From Sphingobium sp. BYY-5 (lineage in GTDB: Bacteria; Pseudomonadota; Alphaproteobacteria; Sphingomonadales; Sphingomonadaceae), in assembly GCF_022758885.1 (NCBI RefSeq), contig NZ_JALEBH010000002.1, forward strand, positions 682,001 to 746,000: a stretch of DNA of 64,000 bases, in the 5' to 3' direction. The number at the start of each line of letters is the position of its first letter. Position 1 is the stretch's first letter. Position numbers and translations under genes: made by a program. Shown one piece after another: positions 45,786 to 52,951 of this stretch. The notes below the pieces were generated by a model, which did no database searches, was not told the origin of the DNA, and worked only from the letters and a program-made list of their open reading frames with translations.

Positions 45786-46352
45786 GTGTCGGACACTCCA
45801 TCTCTCGAGCGCTGCAGTTGGGCACAAAGTGATCCGCTGATGCGGGATTATCATGATGCCGAATGGGGCGTGCCACAGCGTGACCCGCGGATGCTATGGG
45901 AAATGCTGATGCTCGAGGGATTCCAGGCAGGCCTCGCTTGGATCATCATCCTGCGCAAACGCGAGGCATTTCGCCAGGCGTTTGCGGACTTTGATCCGGT
46001 GAAGGTTGCCGCCTTCGATGAGGCGGATGTGGCGCGGCTGATGTCCGATCCTGGCATCGTCCGCGCCCAGGCCAAAATCCGTGCGACGATCGCAGGCGCC
46101 CGAATCTACTGTGAGATGGCCGAACGCGGCGAGAGCTTCGCAGAGTTCTGCTGGTCATTCACGGACGGCAAGACGATCAAGAATCCCGGTCGCGAGTGGA
46201 TCGCCAAATCTCCTCTATCTGAAACCATCTCAAAGGAGATGAAGCGGCGGGGCTTCAAGTTCGTCGGGCCGACTATCGTCTACGCTTGGATGCAGGCTGT
46301 CGGCATCGTCAACGATCATGAAGTGAGCTGTTTCCATCGCGGCATCACGTGA
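45786..46352 (+). CDS. tag: DNA-3-methyladenine glycosylase I
   Basis: This 188-residue base-excision enzyme removes 3-methyladenine from alkylated DNA. The Tag zinc site is visible as Cys in LERCSWAQ, His in YHDAEWGVP, and His and Cys in NDHEVSCFHRG; the methyladenine pocket motif EGFQAGLAWIIILRKREAF is complete. Translation starts at GTG 45786. It stands alone between the two LysR clusters and seems to be an ordinary housekeeping repair gene. Confidence 0.95.
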   Translation: MSDTPSLERCSWAQSDPLMRDYHDAEWGVPQRDPRMLWEMLMLEGFQAGLAWIIILRKREAFRQAFADFDPVKVAAFDEADVARLMSDPGIVRAQAKIRATIAGARIYCEMAERGESFAEFCWSFTDGKTIKNPGREWIAKSPLSETISKEMKRRGFKFVGPTIVYAWMQAVGIVNDHEVSCFHRGIT

Positions 46353-46385
46353 ACCGAAAACGGCAGCTACGGCCGCTTTCATGTA

Positions 46386-47279
46386 TCATCTGCTCGCAGC
46401 CTTGAGGGCGTCGATGACAGCACGCAGGCCCGCCGAGATATACCGGCGAGTGGGATAATAGAGATAGAGCCAGTCCTCCGGCACAATCCAGTCGGCAAGG
46501 CAGGACACCAGCCGTCCGCTTTCGACATAGGGCCGCGCCCGGTCCTCCCAGACGTAGGTGAGCGCTACCCCGGCGAGTGCGGTCTCGATCATCAACTCGT
46601 GGTCATGCAGCGCAATGGGGCCTTTGACCTCGACGTCGATCTCCTCGCCGTTGCGCCCGAACGACCAAGGATAGCCGACGCCGCTCGGATACATGTTGCG
46701 AATGCAGATATGATCGGACAAGTCGGCCGGCGTCTTGGGCAATGAGCGCCCCTCGAAATAGCCCGGCGAACCCACCACCGCGAACTTCAGACGTGGCTTG
46801 ATCTTCACTGCCGTCATTCCGTCACGCAGGCTTTCGCCCAGCCGGATGCCGGCGTCGAACCCTTCCTCGACGATATCGACCAGCCGATCGGTGGCGACGA
46901 TCTCGAGTTCGAGATTGGGATTGGCGGCGATCAGTGGACCGATCATCGGCCCCAGCACGAAGGGTGCGATCGAATTGGGGGCGTTAATGCGTACCTTGCC
47001 GAACGGCGTGTCGCGAAACTGGTTGAGTGCATCGAGCGCAGAGCCGATGTCGCCGAACGCCGGCGACAGCTGCGATAGGAGCATCGCGCCTGCATCGGTC
47101 AGCGACACGCTGCGCGTGGTACGATTGAGCAGGCGGATGCCGACCCGCGCCTCAAGATTGCTGACCGCATGACTGATGGCCGAGGCGGTGACACCGCGCT
47201 CTTCGCTCGCACGGCGGAAGCTGCGATGGCGCGCGACCGCGTCGAAGGCGGCAAGCTCGGACAGATCGGTCGTGCGCAT
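46386..47279 (-). CDS. LysR-family regulator of the SDR operon
   Basis: The 297-residue LysR protein has the helix-turn-helix LAAFDAVARHRSFRRASEER and SAISHAVSNLEARVGIRLLN, followed by [16 protein letters not shown] as in the neighbouring LysR. I choose ATG 47279 over 47315, because the extra residues of the longer form would be encoded by a 26-bp motif (47292-47317) that recurs at 51693 and looks like a regulatory site. It is divergent from the seven-gene operon beginning at 47388. Confidence 0.88.
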   Translation of the reverse strand: MRTTDLSELAAFDAVARHRSFRRASEERGVTASAISHAVSNLEARVGIRLLNRTTRSVSLTDAGAMLLSQLSPAFGDIGSALDALNQFRDTPFGKVRINAPNSIAPFVLGPMIGPLIAANPNLELEIVATDRLVDIVEEGFDAGIRLGESLRDGMTAVKIKPRLKFAVVGSPGYFEGRSLPKTPADLSDHICIRNMYPSGVGYPWSFGRNGEEIDVEVKGPIALHDHELMIETALAGVALTYVWEDRARPYVESGRLVSCLADWIVPEDWLYLYYPTRRYISAGLRAVIDALKAASR

Positions 47280-47291
47280 TACTGATTCTCG

Positions 47292-47317
47292 CTCAGCACT
47301 GATCGGAATACTCATCG
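47292..47317. promoter_or_regulatory. Candidate LysR site, copy 1
   Basis: The 26-bp segment starts CTCAGCAC and ends GATCGGAATACTCATCG. It matches 51693-51718 at 23 of 26 positions. It lies 71 bp before the operon start and just upstream of the chosen LysR start. Recurrence before a second SDR gene suggests a shared regulator. Confidence 0.6.
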
Positions 47318-47387
47318 TCTAATCGCGGCGATCAAACCAGCGCAAATAGCTCCTGTCAGCCGGACACCGGCAAACAGGAGCAAGACG

Positions 47388-47789
47388 ATGAGCATCTCGA
47401 TCGACCAGGCCAATGCGATGATCGCCGCCGGCGCCGCCCATGCCCGCGAGCTCGGCATCGCCGCCAACATCGCGGTCCTCGATGCCACCGCCCACCTCAA
47501 GGCCTTCGCCCGGATGGATGGCGCGGTGCTCGGCTCCATCGACTTGTCGATCGGCAAGGCGCGCACCTCGGCGCTGTTCCAGATCAGCAGCGAGGCGGTC
47601 TGGGATTACTGCAAGCCCGGCGCGCCGGCCCACAATCTCGAAGCCAGCAATGGCGGTCTGATGCCCTTCCCCGGCGGCCTCCCGGTCACCCTCGACGGCA
47701 CCATCATCGGCGCGATCGGCGTGTCCGGCGGCGCGCCCTCCCAGGATCTCGACATCGCCGAAGCCGCGGTCGCCGCGCTTCTCCGCTGA
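47388..47789 (+). CDS. GlcG/HbpS-family heme-binding-like protein
   Basis: The 133-residue protein matches the GlcG/HbpS fold: DQANAMIAAGAAHARELGI, LKAFARMDGAVLGSIDLSIG and the Gly-rich end GGLPVTLDGTIIGAIGVSGG. Family members bind heme or small ligands or act as accessory factors in catabolic operons (GlcG). AGGAG lies before the ATG. It is the first gene of a tightly packed seven-gene operon running to 51601. Confidence 0.88.
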   Translation: MSISIDQANAMIAAGAAHARELGIAANIAVLDATAHLKAFARMDGAVLGSIDLSIGKARTSALFQISSEAVWDYCKPGAPAHNLEASNGGLMPFPGGLPVTLDGTIIGAIGVSGGAPSQDLDIAEAAVAALLR

Positions 47790-47830
47790 TCAACCCTCGC
47801 GACCAACCTCAGCCACGAAAGGACCGTATC

Positions 47831-48643
47831 ATGACCAAGACCATCCTCATCACCGGCGCCGGCTCGGGCTTCGCCGAGGCCGCCGCAATCGGCATGGCGC
47901 AGGCCGGCCACAACATTATCGCGACGGCACAGATCTCGCCCCAGGTGGCAGCGCTGCGCGAAAAGGCCGCCAAGCTCGGCCTCGACAATCTGCGCGTCGA
48001 GAAGCTCGACCTGACCGATCCCTATGACATGGCGTTCATCGCCAAGCTGGATGTTGACATACTGTGGAACAACGCCGGCTATGGCGAGAGCGGTCCGGTC
48101 AGCGAGATCCCGCTCGATCTGGTCCGCAAGAATTACGAGATCAACGTCTTTAAGCCGTTAGAGCTGACCCAGGCGTTCATCAAGCGCTGGGTCGCTGAGG
48201 GCGACGCTGCCCGTGGCAAGAAGATCGTGTTCACCTCGTCGATGGGCGGGCTGTTCACGCCGGCCGGCTGGGGCACCTATGTCTCGACCAAGCACGCGCT
48301 GGAATCGATCTCCGAAGCCATCGCCCAGGAAGTCGCGCCGTTCGGAATTAAGGTGCAGACGATCAACCCGGGCGCCTATTATACCGGCTTCAACGAGACG
48401 ATGGCGGACACCGCATTCCGCTGGCTCGATGCAGAGAAGAACTTCACCAACCCGGATGATCTTCGCGCCACCTTCGACGCCCTGCTCGCCAGCCCGATGG
48501 GCCATATGAACGCGCAGGAGCAGATCGACCGCATGATCGCGATCGTGCCCGCCGATACCGGCAAGGTCCGCAACGTCAGCCCAAAGGCGGTCGAAGATAT
48601 GCTGAAGGAAGCACAGGCCGCCGCCTGGGACGCTGAAATCTAA
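47831..48643 (+). CDS. Short-chain dehydrogenase/reductase
   Basis: The 270-residue SDR has TGAGSGFAEAAAIGM as cofactor motif, WNNAGYGESGPV, active Ser in FTSSMGG and YVSTKHALESIS, giving a complete Ser-Tyr-Lys triad. The longer C-terminus with FNETMADTAFRWLDAEKNF is like SDRs that act on larger or steroid-like substrates, which is only a resemblance. AAAGGA precedes the ATG. Second gene of the operon. Confidence 0.9.
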   Translation: MTKTILITGAGSGFAEAAAIGMAQAGHNIIATAQISPQVAALREKAAKLGLDNLRVEKLDLTDPYDMAFIAKLDVDILWNNAGYGESGPVSEIPLDLVRKNYEINVFKPLELTQAFIKRWVAEGDAARGKKIVFTSSMGGLFTPAGWGTYVSTKHALESISEAIAQEVAPFGIKVQTINPGAYYTGFNETMADTAFRWLDAEKNFTNPDDLRATFDALLASPMGHMNAQEQIDRMIAIVPADTGKVRNVSPKAVEDMLKEAQAAAWDAEI

Positions 48644-48654
48644 GGCCAACCCCC

Positions 48655-48682
48655 GGAGCGGCGGCGCCACCTTCGCCGCTCC
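48655..48682 (+). other. Intercistronic hairpin
   Basis: GGAGCGGCG pairs with CGCCGCTCC across a 10-nt loop between the SDR and the exported NTF2-like gene. There is no T-tract, so it more likely stabilises or processes the operon mRNA than ends it. Confidence 0.55.
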
Positions 48683-48703
48683 AATCATCATCGGAGAAAG
48701 ACA

Positions 48704-49234
48704 ATGACCAGCAACACCCGTTTCTGGGCGCCCTTTGCCGCGCGCTTCACCCTTGGTTTCGCAGCGGCCAGCGTCACCATCCTCGCCCTCACCCCCCGCG
48801 CCGAAGCCCAAGTCCTCCAACGAGGCACCCCGGCGCAGAACAAGGCGGCGGTCGAAGCCAAGTTCGAAGCCTGGAAGGCCAGCACCGGCAACCCGTTCGA
48901 ACTGCTCGCCGACGAGGCCAGCTGGACGATCGAAGGCAACTCGGTCGCCTCGAAGCGCTATCCGACCAAGGAGGATTTCCTCCGCGACGTCATCCGCCCG
49001 TTCAACGCCCGCATGTCGGTCGGCATCAAGCCAGAAGTCCGCAGCATCACCGCCGAGTCCGACCGCGTCGTCATCCTGTTCGACGCCGCCGGAGCTGCGA
49101 AGGACGGCCAGCCCTACACCAACACCTACGCCTGGTTCTTCCGCATGAAGTTCGGCCGCGTGGTCGAGGCCAACGCCTTCTTCGACTCCATCGCATTCAA
49201 CGACCTCTGGGCGCGCGTCACGCCCACCGAGTGA
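48704..49234 (+). CDS. Exported NTF2-like (SnoaL-type) protein
   Basis: The 176-residue protein has a signal peptide (FAAASVTILALTPRAEAQ) and a mature NTF2-like domain with NKAAVEAKFEAWKASTGNPF, LADEASWTIEGNS and the fold-closing NTYAWFFRMKFGRVVEANAF. Unlike the other two NTF2-like proteins in the window, it should act in the periplasm. The ATG has GGAGAAAG upstream. Third gene of the operon; role unknown but conserved in many LysR-SDR clusters. Confidence 0.85.
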   Translation: MTSNTRFWAPFAARFTLGFAAASVTILALTPRAEAQVLQRGTPAQNKAAVEAKFEAWKASTGNPFELLADEASWTIEGNSVASKRYPTKEDFLRDVIRPFNARMSVGIKPEVRSITAESDRVVILFDAAGAAKDGQPYTNTYAWFFRMKFGRVVEANAFFDSIAFNDLWARVTPTE

Positions 49235-49282
49235 TCCCCCCGACGCACCCCAACACCCTCAGACACACGAAAGGATATCATC

Positions 49283-49744
49283 ATGGCTGACTTCATTCCT
49301 CCCGCGCCGAACAGCGCTTCGCCCTTCGCCGATATGCGCGGCCACCATGTCGCGGTCCGCACGCCCGACCTTCAGACCGCGCTCGATTTCTATGTCGGCA
49401 CGCTCGATTTCCGCGTCGTCGCCAAATGGGACTATGCCGACGAGCAGCTCGCCTATGTGGCGCCTGCGACCGATGACCATTTCTGTGTCGAGATCTTGGG
49501 CGGCGGCGATCCGCAGCCGCAGGATGTCCGCCCCTATACCGATCTGGGCAGCAGCTTGGGCTGGGCGGGCTATCATCATTTCTGTCTGAACGTCGACAGC
49601 GTCGAGGAGACGGTCGAGAAGCTGCGGAGCCGCGGCGTCACCATCGTGACCGAGCCGTTCGTGCTCGAGGCGATCAGCCGCAAGCTCGCCTTCTTCTGCG
49701 ACCCCTTCGGCAATCTGATCGAGCTGGCCGAGGTACTCGCCTGA
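49283..49744 (+). CDS. VOC-family protein
   Basis: The 153-residue protein has two VOC modules, with metal-site candidates His in RGHHVAVRTPDLQTALDFYV, Glu in HFCVEILGG, His in YHHFCLNVDSVEETVEKL and Glu in FGNLIELAEVLA. All four usual ligand positions are filled, so it is probably metal-dependent and catalytic (glyoxalase or dioxygenase-like). AAAGGA precedes the ATG. Fourth gene of the operon. Confidence 0.87.
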   Translation: MADFIPPAPNSASPFADMRGHHVAVRTPDLQTALDFYVGTLDFRVVAKWDYADEQLAYVAPATDDHFCVEILGGGDPQPQDVRPYTDLGSSLGWAGYHHFCLNVDSVEETVEKLRSRGVTIVTEPFVLEAISRKLAFFCDPFGNLIELAEVLA

Positions 49745-49763
49745 TCTCCCCCACACGCTGACC

Positions 49764-49789
49764 GGCCGTCCCTCGCGCGAGGGGCGGCC
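49764..49789 (+). other. Intercistronic hairpin
   Basis: GGCCGTCCCTCG and CGAGGGGCGGCC form a 12-bp stem with one mismatch and a very short loop, between the VOC and SDR genes. There is no T-tract. It may modulate expression of the distal part of the operon. Confidence 0.5.
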
Positions 49790-49815
49790 AGCCCCTTCAC
49801 GCAAAGGAATACCCC

Positions 49816-50466
49816 ATGTCCAAGTCCATCATGATCATCGGCGCTGGCCCCGGCATCGGCCAGGCTGTCGCTCGCAAGTTCGGCCGCGAAGGCTGGCAGA
49901 TCGTCCTGACCGGCCGCAACGCCGACCGGCTGGCCGAGCTGACCGCCGAGCTCACCGCAGACGGCATTACCGCGCATGCGGTGCCGGCCGACGCCACCGA
50001 TCCGGTGGCGCTCCGCGCCGCCGTCGCCAAGGCAGAAGCGCTGACCGGCGGTCTCTCCGCCGTCCACTTCAACGCCGGCGTCGTGCGCAATCAGGATCTG
50101 TTCTCGATGACCGACGCCGAGATCGCCAACGACCTCGCGATCGACGTCACCGCCGGGTTCAACACCATCCGCGCGGCAACTGAGTTGTTCGGAACGCGCG
50201 GCGGCACCATCCTCATCACGGGCGGCGGCCTGGGCATCCACCCCAGCGCCGACTGGGCCGTTCTCGGCGCCGGCAAGGCCGCTTTGCGCAACATGGTGCA
50301 GGGCCTCGCTGAACCGCTTGGACAGCAGGGCATAAACATCCGCATCGCGACCGTGGCGACGTTGGTCAGTCCCGCCTCCGACCAAGCCAGCGGCGCCGCC
50401 GATGTCTTCTGGACCCTTACCACCGATCCGAACGCCGCCTGGGAGGCGGTCTATCCGGCCGTCTGA
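49816..50466 (+). CDS. SDR-fold protein lacking the catalytic Tyr
   Basis: The 216-residue protein keeps the Rossmann motif (MIIGAGPGIGQAVARKFG) and FNAG in place of NNAG, but the active site is unusual: the segment after the Ser position reads LITGGGLGIH, and Leu150 stands four residues before Lys154 (AVLGAGKAAL) where Tyr is expected. The C-terminus is short and lacks the VDGG motif. It could be a non-catalytic partner or use another residue. This pattern is also seen in a known side branch of SDRs, so it is not simply a decayed copy. Confidence 0.85.
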   Translation: MSKSIMIIGAGPGIGQAVARKFGREGWQIVLTGRNADRLAELTAELTADGITAHAVPADATDPVALRAAVAKAEALTGGLSAVHFNAGVVRNQDLFSMTDAEIANDLAIDVTAGFNTIRAATELFGTRGGTILITGGGLGIHPSADWAVLGAGKAALRNMVQGLAEPLGQQGINIRIATVATLVSPASDQASGAADVFWTLTTDPNAAWEAVYPAV

Positions 50467-50493
50467 CCGGCGACCCGCAACAGAGTAACACCC

Positions 50494-51255
50494 ATGACCA
50501 AGACCATCGTCATCACCGGCGCGACCTCGGGCATCGGCTATGCCACCGCGCTCGCCTTCGCCCGCACCGGCACAAATGTCGCCATCTCGGGCCGCCGCGC
50601 CGATCGCGGCGCTGACGCCGTCGCCGAGATCGACCGGCTCGGCGGGATCGGCTGGTTCAATACCACCGATGTCCAGGAGGCCGCGCAGATCGAGGCATTC
50701 ATCGCGGGCGCGGTCGAGCGGTTCGGCCCAATCGACACGCTGATCACCAATGCCGGGATCGAGCCGCCGCATGTGCTGCCGCTCGCCGAGCTCAGCATCG
50801 AGGATGTCGACGCGGTGCTCGCAACCAATTTGCGCGGCACGCTTCTCACCGCCAAATATGCGATCCCGCATATGCGGCGGCCAGGCGGGTCGATCATCAC
50901 GGTCTCGTCGCTCTGGGGACGGCAGGGTGGCGCGCTGCTGCCAGTCTATTCGGCGACGAAAGGCGGCTCGGAATCGCTGACCCGCGCGCTCGCGGTCGAG
51001 CTCGGCGGCGACGGCATCCGGGTTAACGGCATCGCGCCGGGCTTCATCAAGACCGAGATGTCGGACCGCTTCACCCAAGGGCGCGACATGCGGCCCTTCT
51101 ACGAAGCCAATGTGCCGCTCGGCCGGATCGGTGAGGCGGACGAGATCGCCGACGCCATGGTCTGGCTCGCCTCGGACCAGGCCTCCTACGTCTCCGGCCA
51201 GACCATCACCGTCGATGGCGGCCACAACATCAAGATGTCGGTCGCCAATCTCTAA
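50494..51255 (+). CDS. Short-chain dehydrogenase/reductase
   Basis: This 253-residue classical SDR has all motifs: TGATSGIGYATALAF, ITNAGIEPP, Ser in TVSSLWGRQG, YSATKGGSESLTRA, PGFIKTEM and the C-terminal GQTITVDGGHNIKM. It is closest in style to 3-oxoacyl-ACP-reductase-like (FabG) dehydrogenases of catabolic operons. It starts 28 bp after the Tyr-less SDR, and the two may form a complex. Sixth gene of the operon. Confidence 0.92.
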   Translation: MTKTIVITGATSGIGYATALAFARTGTNVAISGRRADRGADAVAEIDRLGGIGWFNTTDVQEAAQIEAFIAGAVERFGPIDTLITNAGIEPPHVLPLAELSIEDVDAVLATNLRGTLLTAKYAIPHMRRPGGSIITVSSLWGRQGGALLPVYSATKGGSESLTRALAVELGGDGIRVNGIAPGFIKTEMSDRFTQGRDMRPFYEANVPLGRIGEADEIADAMVWLASDQASYVSGQTITVDGGHNIKMSVANL

Positions 51256-51295
51256 CCTGGCCTCCCCTCCATCACCTCAACCAAAGGAAACCATC

Positions 51296-51601
51296 ATGAC
51301 TTCGCAACTGACCCTCATCGCCCGCCTCACCGGCAAGCCCGAGACCTCGGAAGACCTCGGCAACGGCCTCAAGGCGCTCATCGCCTCGACCCTCGAGGAA
51401 GAAGGTGCGATCGGCTATATGCTCCACCGCGACAATGACGATCCCAATGTCTGGGTGCTGTACGAGACCTGGCGCTCGCGCGCCGACCTCGATGCGCATT
51501 TCGAGCAGCCCTACACCAAGGCGATGATGGACCGGTTTCCGGAGCTTCTCGCCAAGGAGATGGAACTGACCTTCGCCACCGCGATCGATCCTCGCGGCTG
51601 A
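51296..51601 (+). CDS. ABM-domain (antibiotic biosynthesis monooxygenase-like) protein
   Basis: The 101-residue protein matches the dimeric ferredoxin-like ABM fold: TLIARLTGKPETSEDLGNGL, EEEGAIGYMLHRDNDDPN and WVLYETWRSRADLDAHFEQP. Members are quinone- or anthrone-type cofactorless monooxygenases, or signal-sensing proteins. I use ATG 51296 with AAAGGAAA upstream; an upstream frame extension overlaps the SDR gene and is not conserved. It is the last gene of the operon, just before a strong terminator. Confidence 0.88.
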   Translation: MTSQLTLIARLTGKPETSEDLGNGLKALIASTLEEEGAIGYMLHRDNDDPNVWVLYETWRSRADLDAHFEQPYTKAMMDRFPELLAKEMELTFATAIDPRG

Positions 51602-51630
51602 TCGCCGCCTCCTCGCGATCGAACACCGAC

Positions 51631-51664
51631 GGGCCGTGCAGTCAGACTGCACGGCCCTTCTCTT
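51631..51664 (+). terminator. Rho-independent terminator of the SDR operon
   Basis: GGGCCGTGCAGT (51631-51642) pairs perfectly with ACTGCACGGCCC (51646-51657) across a 3-nt loop and is followed by TTCTCTTT. A 12-bp GC-rich stem with a pyrimidine tail 30 bp after the last gene marks the operon end. Confidence 0.85.
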
Positions 51665-51692
51665 TGCCCACCATCCCGATTGATGAACCTCA

Positions 51693-51718
51693 CTCAGCAC
51701 GGATCGGAATATTCGTCG
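51693..51718. promoter_or_regulatory. Candidate LysR site, copy 2
   Basis: This 26-bp segment (CTCAGCAC ... GATCGGAATATTCGTCG) differs at three positions from 47292-47317. It lies 87 bp upstream of the broken SDR gene, at a place where a promoter is expected. It suggests that the SDR once belonged to the same regulon as the operon beginning at 47388. Confidence 0.6.
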
Positions 51719-51804
51719 GATTATCCCGCCAATCGCTCGGGGCTATTTCAGCATTCAAGCCGAACGGACTTCCCGGCACCGGCCAAGCTGAAAGGAAATT
51801 CCCC

Positions 51805-52180
51805 ATGAAGACCTGGTTCATCACTGGTGCCTCGCGCGGCTTCGGCGCCCTCGTCACTAACCTCGCCCTCCAGCAGGGCGATGCAGTCGTCGCCACCGCC
51901 CGCAATCCGCAGCAGATCGTCGATCGCTTCGGCGACCACCCCAACCTCCTCGCAGTTGCGCTCGACGTGACCGATGAGCCCAAGGCCAAGGCCGCCGCCG
52001 ATGCCGCCATCGCTAGGTTCGGCAAAATCGACGTACTGCTCAACAATGCTGGCTTCGGGCTGATGGGCGCGGTCGAGCCCGGCTATTTCCGGACCGACTT
52101 CCTCGATGCGACCTCGCCCAGCGTCAGCCCGACGATCATCGAGGACTACGTCACGACCGCCGGCCGCGTTCGCAATGTCG
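51805..52180 (+). pseudogene. SDR with internal deletion and lost C-terminus
   Basis: The N-terminal 92 residues are a good SDR (WFITGASRGFGALVTNLALQ, LLNNAGFGLMGAVE). The frame then jumps directly to PGYFRTDFLDATSPSVSP, which in relatives lies about 100 residues later. The active-site Ser, Tyr and Lys are therefore missing. The join GTCGAG-CCCGGC suggests deletion between short repeats. Around 52180 the frame passes into an unrelated ABC-F fragment. AAAGGAAA precedes the ATG, and the putative LysR site lies upstream. Confidence 0.85.
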
Positions 52181-52181
52181 C

Positions 52182-52713
52182 GACCGGGCCTTGCTCAAAC
52201 ATGTGGATCGCATCGTGGAACTAAGCGCTGTCGGCGTTCGCATCGTTGGTGGCGGCTAGTCGACCTTTGCCGCTGCGCGCGACGCCGAGCGGGCGCGGAT
52301 CGAAACAGAACGCGATAGGGCGGATGCCGCGCTGCGCTCTACCCGTCGCGCCGCACAGGAAGCACGGGAAGCCAAAGACCGACGCGATAAAGCGGGCCGA
52401 GCTTTTGCTGCCACGGGATCAGAACCGAAGATACTGCTCGGTGCGCGGGCCCAACGGGCGGAAAACAGCGGCGGCCAAACCCGGCGTATTGCCGAACGGC
52501 AGATAGAAAGCGCCATCGATGCCAGTGACGCCGCACGTGCGCGGATGGAAATCCTCACCCCACTGATCATCACTTTGCCGGCGATCGATCTGCCGTCGCA
52601 CGCCGAGGTACTGGCGATGGAGGACGCAACTATTAACCTGGGTGGCCGCCGCCTCGGTCCATGGACGTTCACCATCCATGGTCCCGAGCGGGTAGCGATC
52701 GACGGCGCAAATG
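52182..52713 (+). pseudogene. ABC-F ATPase, internal fragment with amber codon
   Basis: In one frame the sequence reads DRALLKHVDRIVELSAVGV, an in-frame TAG at 52257-52259 where Trp is expected, then STFAAARDAERARIETERDR, RRDKAGRAFAATGSEPKILL, ARAQRAENSGGQTRR and, near the end, RLGPWTFTIHGPERVAIDGANG. This is the segment between the two nucleotide-binding domains of an Uup/ABC-F protein, ending at the second Walker A. Both ends are cut. It is non-functional. Confidence 0.8.
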
Positions 52714-52727
52714 GGGCCCCGTTGCGC

Positions 52728-52754
52728 CGCGCGACCTTACAGAACCCTCCAGAT
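52728..52754. repeat. 27-bp motif shared with 29864-29890 (inverted)
   Basis: The reverse complement begins ATCTGGAGGGTTCTGTAAGG and matches 29864-29890 at 25 of 27 positions. It begins 12-15 bp after the truncation point of the ABC-F fragment. I read it as a solitary insertion-sequence end. The rest of 52755-52951 shows no gene. Confidence 0.55.
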
Positions 52755-52951
52755 TCAATCAAAGCCATCGACATGATTATCCTTCTGATGCCTTCAATCG
52801 GGACGCATGGTTGGACGCAGATCGGCGCCACCACTGATCCATCGGATCGCGCGCGCCTGCCCATGGCGACGCTGCGGTGCTGCGCCATAGTACCGGCCGA
52901 TCATCCGATTTTGCCGTTGCAAAGGCTCGCGGGGCGACCGAAAGAAGGGGC

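Noticed and set aside
49576..51225. A 549-codon minus-strand frame across the VOC and SDR genes
   Set aside because: It overlaps three recognised plus-strand genes and contains no recognisable protein family.
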